Below, in pieces: positions 23,352 through 32,934 of a DNA stretch of 41,416 bases. Source of the stretch: a virus. Below the pieces are notes generated by a model, which saw only the letters and a program-made list of their open reading frames with translations, searched no databases and was not told the DNA's origin. The stretch lies in the IMG/VR virus record IMGVR_UViG_3300017963_000426, positions 1 through 41,416 of that record; one strand, given 5' to 3'. The position numbers were made by a program, and so were the translations under genes. Positions within the stretch are counted from its first letter, which is position 1. Every line of letters starts with the position of its first letter.

Positions 23352-23774
23352 ATGAAATATTATTTTAATGAGCCATTTATGTTGGTATCACATGGAAAAG
23401 ATAACGAGATTGAGTTTATACAAGTTCCAGCGCCTACAGCTAGGATAATTGCATGTTGCGAGCTAGAAGAAGAAGTGAACAAGGCACTCATGTATTTAGC
23501 AAATAACAAACAAGATATGATATCAGATGAAACTGCATTATCTCAAAAAGAAGAAGATATAAAAATATCTGAACAAATTGGATATTTATTATCAATGGGA
23601 AATGCTAGTTTACAGAAATGCTATAGCGCACTCAGAAGTTGTATAACTCAATCAAAATCTTTGCTTAATGGTGATATCAAATGTACAAATTCGATTTATG
23701 ATGAAATTCCATATTGCGAGTTGAAAGGATTGCTAGGTGAATATATAGCAAATTTTATCAATTCCTTGCAATAG
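23352..23774 (+). CDS. Tail assembly chaperone, short (0-frame) form
   Basis: 140 residues ending at TAG 23772-23774. A helical, soluble protein between tube and tape measure, the position of Mu gp41 and lambda gpG. The -1 frame is open past this stop and the slippery sequence lies 15 nt before it, so this is the major product of a frameshifting pair that keeps the tape measure soluble during tail assembly. Confidence 0.85.
   Translation: MKYYFNEPFMLVSHGKDNEIEFIQVPAPTARIIACCELEEEVNKALMYLANNKQDMISDETALSQKEEDIKISEQIGYLLSMGNASLQKCYSALRSCITQSKSLLNGDIKCTNSIYDEIPYCELKGLLGEYIANFINSLQ
23750..23756 (+). promoter_or_regulatory. Programmed -1 frameshift site A AAT TTT
   Basis: In the 0 frame the codons read GCA AAT TTT ATC; the heptamer AAATTTT fits X XXY YYZ exactly. 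The -1 frame is closed by TGA at 23738-23740 upstream, so the shift must happen in 23741-23774, where this is the only canonical heptamer. No strong stimulatory hairpin is obvious just downstream. Confidence 0.85.
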
Positions 23775-23920
23775 GCAAGGATGAAATAAAAGAAAATATT
23801 ATAGCTCTTTTAATGGGATTTAAAGGAGCTATAAGTTATACTGAAGCAAACGATATGCCTCTTGATGATGTATATTTCTATCTAAAGCAGCTTAAAAATT
23901 ATTATCCCGAAAGAAACTAA
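23756..23920 (+). CDS. Tail assembly chaperone, -1 frame extension
   Basis: After slippage at 23750-23756 reading continues YQFLAIGKDEIKENIIALLM and on to QLKNYYPERN, TAA 23918-23920. The fusion would be 189 residues (135 + 54). This corresponds to the Mu gp42 / lambda gpGT type extension that recruits the tape measure protein. The extension has no start codon of its own with a ribosome site, and it ends one base before the tape measure ATG. Confidence 0.82.
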   Translation, partial: YQFLAIGKDEIKENIIALLMGFKGAISYTEANDMPLDDVYFYLKQLKNYYPERN

Positions 23921-23921
23921 G

Positions 23922-25664
23922 ATGAGTTTTTCCAGAACATTTATATATCAAGCTGTAGACAAAATAACTCCAACGCTAAATAAAATAACTCTAAAAACAG
24001 AGCAGTTATCTAAAAAAGCAGCCAAAGTTGGGCAAGAAATGTCCAGTGTTGGTAGAAATTTGACAACAAAACTGACAGCACCTATTGCAATAATGGGTGG
24101 AGTGTCAATACGAAATTTCTCAAAGTTAGAAGAAGGACTTACTAATACTACAAACTTGCTTAATAGTGAAGAAATAAAAAAGTATACATCATCATTAAAA
24201 AATATGCAAAAACAAGCTATTCTAAATGGTTTTTCTATTGAAGATGTTAATAAATCTCTATTTGATAATATTTCTGCGCTAGGTACTAGTAAAGAGGCAA
24301 TAAATTCATACTCAGAAGCACAAAAGTTGTCTGTTGCTGGTGCAGCGCCTCTTTCAGCTACAGTTGATGGGCTTACCTCTATAATCAATGCATATGGTAG
24401 AGAAACAACAAAAGCGAATGAAGTTGCAAATGCGTTATTCTCTGCACAGCAAAAAGGAAAAACTACCGTAGCTGCACTATCAGCAAATATAGGTAAAGTG
24501 GCCCCAATAGCACGACAAGCTGGAGTTGGCTACAAGGAACTACTTGCAGCAATGGCAACGTTAACTCTTGGTGGATTGTCAACCGAAGAAAGTGCAACTG
24601 CTTTAAGGGGTGCAATTGCTTCTCTTATTAAACCTTCAGCAGAGGCAAAAAAAGTTTTAACGAAATTAAATATTCCTTTTGGAACTACCCAAATAAGAGC
24701 AAAGGGACTTGGGAATACCCTGCAAATGCTAACTGAAGCTAGCGAAAAATATCCTGATCTTTTAGCTCAAGCAATTCCAAATGTAAGGGCATTTACTGGA
24801 GTAGCATCATTTAGCACAGAAAAATTAAAGATACTAAATGATATACAGGATAAAATAAATAAAGATATACTTAATGGTACAGGCCTACAAGATAAATATT
24901 CAATATCAATGGAAATTGCATCACGCAAAATTTCTAAGTTAAAGGGTAAAATGACCATACTGACTGCAGAAATTGGTCAAAGATTATTCCCTGTTTTAGA
25001 TAATATAATTACAAAAGCCATCATCCCATTTATAAATAAAATAACTAGTTGGATAGTCAAAAATCCAGAGCTTTCAAAGACAATAATAAAACTAACGGCT
25101 GCATTAGCTGCAATAGGCCCCATACTAATAGGATTAGGTACTTTAATATCAATTATTGCTTTTGCGTTATCGCCACTAACTTTAACTATAATGGGTGTGA
25201 CAGCTGCAATAGTAGCGACTAGCATTGCCGGTTTTTATTTGTGGCAACAATGGAACAAAATTCCTAATATCTTTAAAAAAATAAGCAGTATTCTTTTAAC
25301 ATTGACTGGTCCATTTGGGAGTGCTATTAATTTGGCTTTAAAATTAGGTGATATGGCAAAATATATTGTAGATAATTGGAAATCTGTTATAGACACATTT
25401 GATAGTTTGGCAAATAAATTTAGTCCTGGTGGAGCATGGGAAGGATTAAAGGAATTGATTGGAATTGGTGAAGAAAGTAAAAGAGAATTACCTACATTAG
25501 GGCCAAAAGCTCAAGAATTGCTTAAAACAGAAGAAGGCAAAAAAGCACTAGAGAAGCTACAGATGGAAGTGGCATTTAAACCTGAAGGTGCAAAAGTGAC
25601 AGGAGTCTCAACCAAAATGATTGGCAACAATCCTTTAGGCATAAATATTATTGGAGCATTTTAA
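23922..25664 (+). CDS. Tail tape measure protein
   Basis: 580 residues. An N-terminal coiled coil (PTLNKITLKTEQLSKKAAKV) leads into a TP901/PhageMin_Tail core (GFSIEDVNKSLFDNISALGT, LSATVDGLTSIINAYG, AALSANIGKVAPIARQAGVG). Residues ~390-450 contain two long hydrophobic segments (LTAALAAIGPILIGLGTLIS, LTIMGVTAAIVATSIAGFYL), probably membrane-inserting. Short for a myovirus; with about 0.15 nm per residue the tail would be near 85-90 nm, an estimate from family rules. ATG 23922 after the frameshift gene. Confidence 0.9.
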   Translation: MSFSRTFIYQAVDKITPTLNKITLKTEQLSKKAAKVGQEMSSVGRNLTTKLTAPIAIMGGVSIRNFSKLEEGLTNTTNLLNSEEIKKYTSSLKNMQKQAILNGFSIEDVNKSLFDNISALGTSKEAINSYSEAQKLSVAGAAPLSATVDGLTSIINAYGRETTKANEVANALFSAQQKGKTTVAALSANIGKVAPIARQAGVGYKELLAAMATLTLGGLSTEESATALRGAIASLIKPSAEAKKVLTKLNIPFGTTQIRAKGLGNTLQMLTEASEKYPDLLAQAIPNVRAFTGVASFSTEKLKILNDIQDKINKDILNGTGLQDKYSISMEIASRKISKLKGKMTILTAEIGQRLFPVLDNIITKAIIPFINKITSWIVKNPELSKTIIKLTAALAAIGPILIGLGTLISIIAFALSPLTLTIMGVTAAIVATSIAGFYLWQQWNKIPNIFKKISSILLTLTGPFGSAINLALKLGDMAKYIVDNWKSVIDTFDSLANKFSPGGAWEGLKELIGIGEESKRELPTLGPKAQELLKTEEGKKALEKLQMEVAFKPEGAKVTGVSTKMIGNNPLGINIIGAF

Positions 25665-25666
25665 GA

Positions 25667-26914
25667 ATGATAAAAGATAAATTACTAATAGCAACATATC
25701 GAGGTATAACTTTTAGTTTTAGGGAAGCGGGTCGTCTAGGAGGAAGAAAAACAGTCTTTCATACCTACCCTAACTCAGATATTGTTTTGGCAGAAGATCT
25801 TGGGAGATCGCCAATTGTTATACCGATTGTTATTATTGTAAAAGGAGAAGGGGATGCCTATTACGAAGCAAGAGATGCCATAATAAAAGCATTGGAAAGT
25901 GATGGGCCTTCAATATTAGAACATCCAACCTATGGACAATTAAAGGTTCAGATAGATGATAGCTATAGGCTAAATGAAAAAATTACACAATTAGGCTATT
26001 CAGAGATAAATGTATCATTTAGAATAGTTGATAATAAAAAATTTCTTGAAGCAGATAAAAACACTGAATCATATATAGATGCTCAAAAAGATGACATAAA
26101 TAAAGATCTTGAAGATTCTTTTATGTCAAAAATATATTCTAAAGCTAAAAGTGCTTATGAGACATTAGCGGATTATACAGAACAGGCGATAGAATTTGGT
26201 GAAGATGTTAGTAGCGCTATTTTTGAAACAATAGCAGCATATAATAATTACAAAGCTCAGCTGGTTGCATTTATTACCTATTATCCCAGCAAGATAAGTT
26301 CATTGGGTTCTAATGTTAGCAGTATATTTAAATCAATAAATAATACCGTATCTAATCCATTAGATCAATTAAACATTTATGAAAGATATTTTAACTTTTT
26401 GGATGATGAACCTCAATTCCTTCCAACTACAAGAGATTTATATTATTCACAACAAAATCAAAACGCATACAAAGGCTTTGTACAGGGTACTGCTTTGGCT
26501 TATGCAGCCTCAGCAGCCTCAAAAATTGACTATAGTACAGATCAACAACAAGCAGCCGTTATACAATCTATATCAGATCAATATACAAAGGTTATGGATC
26601 TTCCGTTAATAAAATCAGATCAAACTGTTTCTTTAATAGATACTCCTCCTCAATTTTCAAATGAGTTTGAAACAACAGATCCAACAGCTATATATAATCT
26701 CTTGCAAAATCAAAAAACCGCTTTTTTGGAGGTTATGAAAAATAAAACAGTTACTATACCTAAAGTTACTACCGTTGAAGTATCAAATGAAAGTTTAACT
26801 AATTTAGTATATCGATACTATGGAAGTTTAGAAAATTATGATCTAATAAAAGATTTAAATGATCTAGAAGAAACAAGCTTATTAAATGGAACATATAAAA
26901 TAGTTACTGCATAA
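25667..26914 (+). CDS. Mu gp43-like baseplate/DNA circularisation protein
   Basis: 415 residues. The N-terminal ~120 residues (TYRGITFSFREAGRLGGRKT, HTYPNSDIVLAEDLGRSP, YEARDAIIKALESDGPSILE, HPTYGQLKVQI) are the DNA circularisation N-domain of Mu gpN (gp43). The C-terminal ~50 residues (VSNESLTNLVYRYYGSLENY, LIKDLNDLEETSLLNGTYKI) look like a LysM-like module. It links the tape measure end to the baseplate hub. Starts three bases after the tape measure gene and overlaps the next by one base. Confidence 0.85.
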   Translation: MIKDKLLIATYRGITFSFREAGRLGGRKTVFHTYPNSDIVLAEDLGRSPIVIPIVIIVKGEGDAYYEARDAIIKALESDGPSILEHPTYGQLKVQIDDSYRLNEKITQLGYSEINVSFRIVDNKKFLEADKNTESYIDAQKDDINKDLEDSFMSKIYSKAKSAYETLADYTEQAIEFGEDVSSAIFETIAAYNNYKAQLVAFITYYPSKISSLGSNVSSIFKSINNTVSNPLDQLNIYERYFNFLDDEPQFLPTTRDLYYSQQNQNAYKGFVQGTALAYAASAASKIDYSTDQQQAAVIQSISDQYTKVMDLPLIKSDQTVSLIDTPPQFSNEFETTDPTAIYNLLQNQKTAFLEVMKNKTVTIPKVTTVEVSNESLTNLVYRYYGSLENYDLIKDLNDLEETSLLNGTYKIVTA

Positions 26915-27984
26915 TGGATATTAATACAAACAAAATAGCATTACTTGTTAATGGGAGAGAATATATACAATTTAGTGAGATATCTGTAAAAAGAAACATA
27001 GAGGCAATATCATCTTCTTTCGAATTTGTAGCAACCAATGAAACAGCAGATATATTCCCATTCAAGGTGTATGATGATTGTACAGTAACCGTTAATGGAA
27101 AAACTGTAATAACAGGATATATAAATAGAATAAGACCATCTTATTCAAACACTTCGCACAGTATAAATATACTAGGAAATGATATAACAAGAGATATAGT
27201 TGATAGCGAAATATATAATAACTCTCAAATATCAGAAGCCAAAACATTTACTAGTTTGATAGAGACTGTGTTAGAATCGAATGGAATTGAGGGAATAACT
27301 GTTTTTAGTTTAATAGATGACCCACCTCTTGGAACAGAAGAGAGTTTTACTGCAAGTGAAACAGGAACGACTATTTTTGATTATATAAAATCAATTGCAA
27401 ATAAACGCCAAGTGTTATTGACTACTGACGGACAAGGGAGATTGATTATTTATAGAAATGAGGTTCCTGAACAAACAAATCTAAGCTTAATTAATAAAGT
27501 AAATAGGTCAAATAACATAATAAAAAGTGCAGAAAGTGACATTAACTATACAAATAGGTATAAAACAATTAAAATATTTTCTCAATCTGGAATTGATACA
27601 TCAATTCAGGGAGAAGCTATAGATAATACTATAAATAGAAATAGAGTTAAATCTATTGTATCGGATTTGATATACAATCAAGATGATTGTAAAAATTTAG
27701 CTACTTGGGAGATAAACAAAAGAAGAGCTAATTCGATAATATATAATTGTATTGTAGCTGGGTTTTGGGCTAAAAATAATGTAATATTTGAACCTAATCA
27801 ATACTTTACAATTGAAGATGATTATTGTAACATAAGTAATGTTATGTTGCTAAAAAATCTTGAATACAAATATTCAGAAACAAGTGGCTCAATTACAAAT
27901 TTATCTTTTGTTTCAGCAGATGCATATACTCTATCTGCAAATGCAGTAGGTGCAAACAAAAGCTTAGGTGGCGCATTAGCATGA
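26914..27984 (+). CDS. Baseplate hub protein, Mu gp44-like
   Basis: 356 residues. INTNKIALLVNGREYIQFSE, SSSFEFVATNETADIFPF, VTVNGKTVITGYINRIRPSY and IVDSEIYNNSQI match the Mu gpP / T4 gp27 hub family, with the later ANKRQVLLTTDGQGRLIIYR. This ring sits at the tail tip around the spike. Overlaps both neighbours by a few bases (ATAATGG at the start). Confidence 0.87.
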   Translation: MDINTNKIALLVNGREYIQFSEISVKRNIEAISSSFEFVATNETADIFPFKVYDDCTVTVNGKTVITGYINRIRPSYSNTSHSINILGNDITRDIVDSEIYNNSQISEAKTFTSLIETVLESNGIEGITVFSLIDDPPLGTEESFTASETGTTIFDYIKSIANKRQVLLTTDGQGRLIIYRNEVPEQTNLSLINKVNRSNNIIKSAESDINYTNRYKTIKIFSQSGIDTSIQGEAIDNTINRNRVKSIVSDLIYNQDDCKNLATWEINKRRANSIIYNCIVAGFWAKNNVIFEPNQYFTIEDDYCNISNVMLLKNLEYKYSETSGSITNLSFVSADAYTLSANAVGANKSLGGALA

Positions 27985-28604
27985 ATATATTAAATATGAT
28001 AAAAAATTTAGTTAAAAAATCAATTCAAACATTATCTGTGGATGATACTGGAAATTATCAAACGGCTCAAGTGTCTTTTTTAGGTCAAACCCATACAGTT
28101 AAACAGCTAATTCCTTATGGTTTATACTCTAATAGTCCAATAAGTTCTGAATGGATAATATTGAGTTTAAGAGCAAATCCAAACGACAAAGTGGGAATTG
28201 CCAATGATTACAGTAATAGACCTAAAAACTTAAAAGAGGGAGAAGTTGTTTTATATAATATAAAAACTAATACTTCTATAAAGTTGGACTCAAATGGTGA
28301 TATATTACTAAATGCAAAAAATATAAATGAAACAGCGCAAGAAAATATTATTTTGAATTTTGAAGATGCAACACTAGAAGGAACAAATATTAATATAATA
28401 GGTAGTGGAACAATAAACTTAAATGATGCCGAAGTTAATATTGATGCCGACAACAACGATATTACATTAACCACCACTGGCAATATAAACATTAATGGCG
28501 GTAGTGTGACTATTCAATCTGCAACTTCAATTGATGGTAAGGATTTTTTAAGTCATACGCACCCAGCAGGAACACCACCAGGCAATACAGGGCCTGTAAA
28601 TTAA
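27981..28604 (+). CDS. Baseplate spike protein, Mu gp45-like
   Basis: 207 residues. An OB-fold N-domain (QTLSVDDTGNYQTAQVSFLG, YGLYSNSPISSEWIILSLRA), a repetitive beta-prism with alternating NIN/LTT strands, and the tip KDFLSHTHPAGTPPGNTGPV. The His-Thr-His at the tip is the iron-binding signature of membrane-piercing spikes of this family. No lysozyme domain. Start ATG 27981 overlaps the hub gene. Confidence 0.9.
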   Translation: MNILNMIKNLVKKSIQTLSVDDTGNYQTAQVSFLGQTHTVKQLIPYGLYSNSPISSEWIILSLRANPNDKVGIANDYSNRPKNLKEGEVVLYNIKTNTSIKLDSNGDILLNAKNINETAQENIILNFEDATLEGTNINIIGSGTINLNDAEVNIDADNNDITLTTTGNININGGSVTIQSATSIDGKDFLSHTHPAGTPPGNTGPVN

Positions 28605-28614
28605 GGCTTATATA

Positions 28615-29085
28615 ATGGCAACTAGAACTGAAATAAAAATGACATTAAACGAATATGGAATATATGATATATCTGTAGACCCAAATACACAAGATCTTTT
28701 AATTGAAGATAGCTATGATACTGATATTGTTTGCGCATTGTTTACTGATAAACGAGCAGATTCATCTCAGATAGCTGAAAGCTCTAATAGAAGGGGATGG
28801 AATGGTGACACAGTTGCAGCCCTAACAAATTATGAGATAGGATCATGGATTTGGCTTTTATCACAAGAAAGGCTAACTAACCAAACTGTTAATAAAGCTG
28901 TATCTTATGCCAAAGATTCCCTACAATGGGTTTTAGATTTAGATTTGGCAACTAGAATTGATGTACAAGGTTCAAAAGATGGAATAGAAGGTATTCAACT
29001 ATTAGTAAAAATATATGTGGAAAAAGATCTAGTAAGTCAATATACGGTTAATATTTGGGAAAATTCCATGTATAAAACAATATAA
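28615..29085 (+). CDS. Baseplate protein, Mu gp46-like
   Basis: 156 residues. ISVDPNTQDLLIEDSYDTDI, LFTDKRADSSQIAESSNRRG, NGDTVAALTNYEIGSWIWLL and AVSYAKDSLQWVLDLDLATR are the strings of the phage GP46 family, the baseplate wedge component next to gp45 in Mu-like phages. 156 residues is normal. Confidence 0.9.
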   Translation: MATRTEIKMTLNEYGIYDISVDPNTQDLLIEDSYDTDIVCALFTDKRADSSQIAESSNRRGWNGDTVAALTNYEIGSWIWLLSQERLTNQTVNKAVSYAKDSLQWVLDLDLATRIDVQGSKDGIEGIQLLVKIYVEKDLVSQYTVNIWENSMYKTI

Positions 29086-29096
29086 GGAGAGATATA

Positions 29097-30641
29097 ATGC
29101 CATTAAATTTTCCAACTTTTGATGAAATTGTTAATAGAAGTAGAGCAGATATTAAAGCCCAGCTTACAGACTCAGACCCATATCAACCTGATAGCATATT
29201 AAATGCCATTGCGGTGTCTGATGCAGGGAGAATAAGAGAAATATATGATCAACTTTTAGTATTAAAAAATGACAGTTTAGCTACAACTGCAAGTGATGTG
29301 GCGCTAGAAGATATAGGTCAGGTTTATAATTTAAGCCTTAATCCTGCCACTCAAGCATCTGGAAATGTGATAATTACTGGAACTGTTTCATCATCAGTTC
29401 CAGCATTTACTAGTTTACAGGCATCTGGTGGAGAAACATATAAAACTCAGGCTGGAGGTTCTATATCAGCACAAACAGTATCTATAAGTACATTAACTCG
29501 CATAGGCACAACGGTTACTGCAACCACTCCAACTAATCATAACCTTGGCACTGGTATGTCAATTGTTATTAGTGGAGCAAATGAACCAGAATATAATGGG
29601 ACATATACTATAACAGTAACTACATTAACCAATTTTCAATATGAAATATCTGGAACTCCAACTACTCCAGCCACAGGTACAATAATAGGTTCGTATGACG
29701 GTATATTGTTAGAAGTGCTTTCTGATAATACAGGCCAATTAACAAATGTTTTGGGAGGATCCACTTTAACGCTCACAACTCCAATTGTTGGTGTTTCTAG
29801 TACTGCTTTTACCACTTTTTTAGGTATAGATGGTGGTGCTGATATAGAAACATATGAAGAATTTAGGCAACGTTTATTATTAAGGATACAAAATCCAATT
29901 ACACCATATAATTCTGCTAATATTAAACTAACTGCTAAATCAGTTTCAGGCGTTACAAGGGTTTGGGTATATGAGCCAGATGATATTACAACTAGTGTTA
30001 ATCCTATAATAATTCTTACAGTGGTGGCTGGAGTAGTACTAGTTCAATTCCCATCATCTCATAATTTGTTAGATGGAATGGAAATAACGGTATCGGGAGC
30101 AAATCAAGCATTATTTAATGGTACATTTAGAGTTTTAGTAGCTTCCACTGATCTTGTTATATATCTTTCACCTGGTGCTACTGGTGTTGCAACTGGAACA
30201 ATAATAGTATCATATAGTAATGTTCAATTGGGCCAAACACGTATATTGTTTGTAAGAGATAATGATACTAGCATTATTCCATCAGCAGCAGAAATAGCCA
30301 ATGTCAAAGATGAAATATTAACAATTAAACCAGCGAATACTTCGGATAATGATGTAATAGTGGAAGCACCTGTTTTAAACTCAGTAGATTTTACTTTTAC
30401 AAGCTTGATCCCAGATACACCAGAGCTTAGAGCTAGTATAGAAGAAAACCTAAATAATATATTTTTAACAACAGATCTAGGCCAAACTATAACTGAATCT
30501 CAATATTTAACAGCTATACAAAACTCTTATGATACTTCTGCAGGGCAAGGAATAAATTCTTTTGCTTTATCTTCTCCGAGCGGAGATATCGTAGTAACAT
30601 ATAATGAAATATCAGCATTAGGGACAATTACATATCCATAG
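29097..30641 (+). CDS. Baseplate J-like protein (gp47) with two inserted domains
   Basis: 514 residues, clearly longer than Mu gp47 (about 360). The core strings LNFPTFDEIVNRSRADIKAQ, DSILNAIAVSDAGRIREIYD, ETYEEFRQRLLLRIQNPITP and the C-terminal NFTF/SLIPDTPELRASIEEN are those of baseplate_J. Two insertions of about 70-80 residues, near 128-198 and 302-373, share HNLxxGMxIxISGANxxxYN GT and ATGTI with each other and with the neck protein at 20291. Ig-like domains of this kind decorate virions or extend wedges. Confidence 0.88.
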   Translation: MPLNFPTFDEIVNRSRADIKAQLTDSDPYQPDSILNAIAVSDAGRIREIYDQLLVLKNDSLATTASDVALEDIGQVYNLSLNPATQASGNVIITGTVSSSVPAFTSLQASGGETYKTQAGGSISAQTVSISTLTRIGTTVTATTPTNHNLGTGMSIVISGANEPEYNGTYTITVTTLTNFQYEISGTPTTPATGTIIGSYDGILLEVLSDNTGQLTNVLGGSTLTLTTPIVGVSSTAFTTFLGIDGGADIETYEEFRQRLLLRIQNPITPYNSANIKLTAKSVSGVTRVWVYEPDDITTSVNPIIILTVVAGVVLVQFPSSHNLLDGMEITVSGANQALFNGTFRVLVASTDLVIYLSPGATGVATGTIIVSYSNVQLGQTRILFVRDNDTSIIPSAAEIANVKDEILTIKPANTSDNDVIVEAPVLNSVDFTFTSLIPDTPELRASIEENLNNIFLTTDLGQTITESQYLTAIQNSYDTSAGQGINSFALSSPSGDIVVTYNEISALGTITYP

Positions 30642-30650
30642 GAGGCTAAT

Positions 30651-31268
30651 ATGGAAAATCGTTTTATTGAGCATACACAAGAGCAGCAAGCTGATATTTT
30701 AGCACAGAAGTTGCCAGATGGCGAATTTTGGCAAGCAAAATATGACACAAGATCTACACTGTATAAGCTGTTATTTTCTATGGGGCTAGAATTGTTGAGA
30801 ATAGAACAGGGTTTAAATTATACATATGACGAGTTGCATATAACTAATTGCCAAGATATGATAACTGATTGGGAAACTGAATATGGAATGAGCGGTGGAT
30901 GTTTTGATTCAGCAATAAGAAGCGGAACTCTTGAGGAAAGAATTGAGAATATTTTAATCAAAATATCTGCAGATGGTACTAATACAGCAGAACAATTTGA
31001 AAATATTGCTGCTAAATTGGGAGTTAATGTTAAAGTTTATAATGGAACAGAACCAGAAATTTTTACATTCCCTTTTACATTTCCTGTCTTTTTGTCAGAT
31101 ACAGTAAGAAATACTAGATATATTATATATGTGCAATGGCTAGACCAACAGCCAAGCGTATTTCCTTTTACGTTTCCAATAACATTCGGAACTCTAGCTC
31201 AAAGCATTTTAATATGTTTTTTTAATAAATTAAAGCCAGCAAACTGTAAGATAATATATATTAACTAA
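30651..31268 (+). CDS. Baseplate protein, Mu gp48/YmfQ-like
   Basis: 205 residues. DILAQKLPDGEFWQAKYD, LLFSMGLELLRIEQGLNYTY, DMITDWETEYGMSGGCFD and RSGTLEERIENILIKISADG match the YmfQ (DUF2313) family at the end of Mu-type baseplate operons. The C-terminal half has repeated FPFTFPVF / FPFTFPITFG strings, typical for attachment of tail fibres. ATG 30651 after AGGAGG. Confidence 0.87.
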   Translation: MENRFIEHTQEQQADILAQKLPDGEFWQAKYDTRSTLYKLLFSMGLELLRIEQGLNYTYDELHITNCQDMITDWETEYGMSGGCFDSAIRSGTLEERIENILIKISADGTNTAEQFENIAAKLGVNVKVYNGTEPEIFTFPFTFPVFLSDTVRNTRYIIYVQWLDQQPSVFPFTFPITFGTLAQSILICFFNKLKPANCKIIYIN

Positions 31269-31286
31269 TAAAAGAAAGGTTATAGA

Positions 31287-32267
31287 ATGAATATTTCTGA
31301 TAAAATTACAGGTAATTCTTATACTGCTGCAGAATTTAATCAGTTTAAAAATGAAACACAAAACACTATTACAAGTACTGGTCTATCATTAGCTTCTAGT
31401 TCAACACAACTTAAAGAGGCCCTAAAAAGATACGCTTTATCTGGAGCCTTTTTTGTAGATTCTGGCGCTGCCGATGCTTATGTGTTAAATGTGGTAGGAA
31501 GTTATGGTGCTATAACTGCCTATATAGACGGAATGCGCTGCTTTTTTATTGCAAATGCAACTAATACTGGAACAAGTACAGTAAATGTATCAGGACTAGG
31601 CGCTACTACTATTAAAAAGCAACAGTTCTCTACAGACTTATCTGCTGGAGATATAGAAGCTGGGAAATTATATGAGATACAATATGATTCATCTTCTGGT
31701 TTTTTTAATCTTATAAAAATTATAGAAGGTGGTTATATAAAAGATGGTTCGGTGACAGGTCAAATTTTAACTTGGAATAATACTAGTAAAGAATGGGATG
31801 TGTCTGCATCTCAAACTCCATTAACTACTTTTATTAAAGATGAAAAGGCAAGCACAACACAAGGAGGTACTTTTACTTCTGGTGCTTGGCGAACAAGGGA
31901 TCTAAATACTCAAACTGGCAATACATCATTTTCTTCTGTAGTTTCAAATCAAATAATAATTTCTACTGCTGGCACTTATATTGTAGAAGCTACTGCGCCA
32001 GCAAGAGCAGTAAATGATCATGTCGTTAAGTTGTATAACATATCGGATGCATCAGATGAAATTATAGGATCAACAACATACGCCAATCCAGCAGCTAGTG
32101 AACAAACCATATCTCATATAACTGGTGAAATAACTATAGCATCATCAAAAACATTTGAGATACAACATCAATGTCAAACAACTAGGGCGACAGATGGCTT
32201 TGGAACATCTTCAGGCTTTGGAGTAAATGAAGTTTATACACAAGTCAAAATAACAAAGATTGCTTAA
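31287..32267 (+). CDS. Tail fibre with C-terminal jelly-roll domain
   Basis: 326 residues. N-terminal attachment helix (AAEFNQFKNETQNTITSTGL), a middle beta region, and C-terminal ~140 residues: TQGGTFTSGAWRTRDLNTQT, STAGTYIVEATAPARAVNDH and FGVNEVYTQVKITKIA. The last part is a common C1q/TNF-like receptor-binding domain of phage fibres. It follows the gp48-like gene, the normal fibre position in Mu-like phages, and is followed by an assembly-type gene. Confidence 0.82.
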   Translation: MNISDKITGNSYTAAEFNQFKNETQNTITSTGLSLASSSTQLKEALKRYALSGAFFVDSGAADAYVLNVVGSYGAITAYIDGMRCFFIANATNTGTSTVNVSGLGATTIKKQQFSTDLSAGDIEAGKLYEIQYDSSSGFFNLIKIIEGGYIKDGSVTGQILTWNNTSKEWDVSASQTPLTTFIKDEKASTTQGGTFTSGAWRTRDLNTQTGNTSFSSVVSNQIIISTAGTYIVEATAPARAVNDHVVKLYNISDASDEIIGSTTYANPAASEQTISHITGEITIASSKTFEIQHQCQTTRATDGFGTSSGFGVNEVYTQVKITKIA

Positions 32268-32294
32268 TTATTGAATAAATGAGAGGATAGAAAT

Positions 32295-32795
32295 ATGACT
32301 GATTATGCTTTAGCAATAGAATACTTAATGGGGGTAGCTAAATATAGATGTGCTGAAAATTATGACATATTAAAGCAAACATGGGAAGATGAAAGACCAA
32401 TTCCATCAAAGAGTGCTCTTGATTCTGCCTGGATTAATGTATATAAAAACATAAAAAATGATTCAATAAATAAAATAAGAGAAGAGAGGAAATATAAAGA
32501 TAATATAGGGTATGATGGATACATATATAACAGTGACGAAGCATCTTATCGATTAATAGCTGATGCAGTTAATATTTATTCAAATGATGGTATAACTGAA
32601 TTGCCACAAGCATGGTGGGATATTAATAACGTTGACACGCTTACAACGCTTAGTTCATTAAAGGGGCTTGCAAATACAATTGCAACAAGAACACAAACTG
32701 TCATGGTAATGGCTAGAAGCGCAAAAACAGAAATAACAAATGCAAATACAATAGAAGAAATTGATTCTATCTATAACAATTATATAAGTCAGTAA
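32295..32795 (+). CDS. Probable tail fibre assembly protein (DUF4376-like)
   Basis: 166 residues, helical. The central KIREERKYKDNIGYDGYIYN and the final helical part with EITNANTIEEIDSIYN resemble the DUF4376 region of tail fibre assembly proteins, and WWDINNVDTLTTLSSLKGLA is typical of it. Position after the fibre supports a chaperone role. ATG 32295 after TGAGAGGATAGAAAT. Confidence 0.6.
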   Translation: MTDYALAIEYLMGVAKYRCAENYDILKQTWEDERPIPSKSALDSAWINVYKNIKNDSINKIREERKYKDNIGYDGYIYNSDEASYRLIADAVNIYSNDGITELPQAWWDINNVDTLTTLSSLKGLANTIATRTQTVMVMARSAKTEITNANTIEEIDSIYNNYISQ

Positions 32796-32875
32796 TAGTT
32801 TACAAAATAGTAAAGTTTTATATCTCATTACTTGCCAAAAATATAAATAATTAATAATTATAGATAAAAATATAA

Positions 32876-32904
32876 TTGTTAGACATGTACTTATAGTATA
32901 TAAT
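32876..32904 (+). promoter_or_regulatory. Sigma70-type promoter before the lysis-type genes
   Basis: TTGTTA at 32876-32881 and a perfect TATAAT at 32899-32904, 17 bp apart, in the 139-bp gap after the fibre genes and 31 bp before the next ATG. No terminator is seen in the gap. Confidence 0.6.
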
Positions 32905-32934
32905 TATTATTAAATAATATAACATTTATATACC

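Noticed and set aside
7653-32795. Transposable Mu-type phage
   Set aside because: Only the tail resembles Mu; no MuA/MuB transposase, Gam, Mor or Mu-like end sequences were seen, and the head genes are HK97-like.
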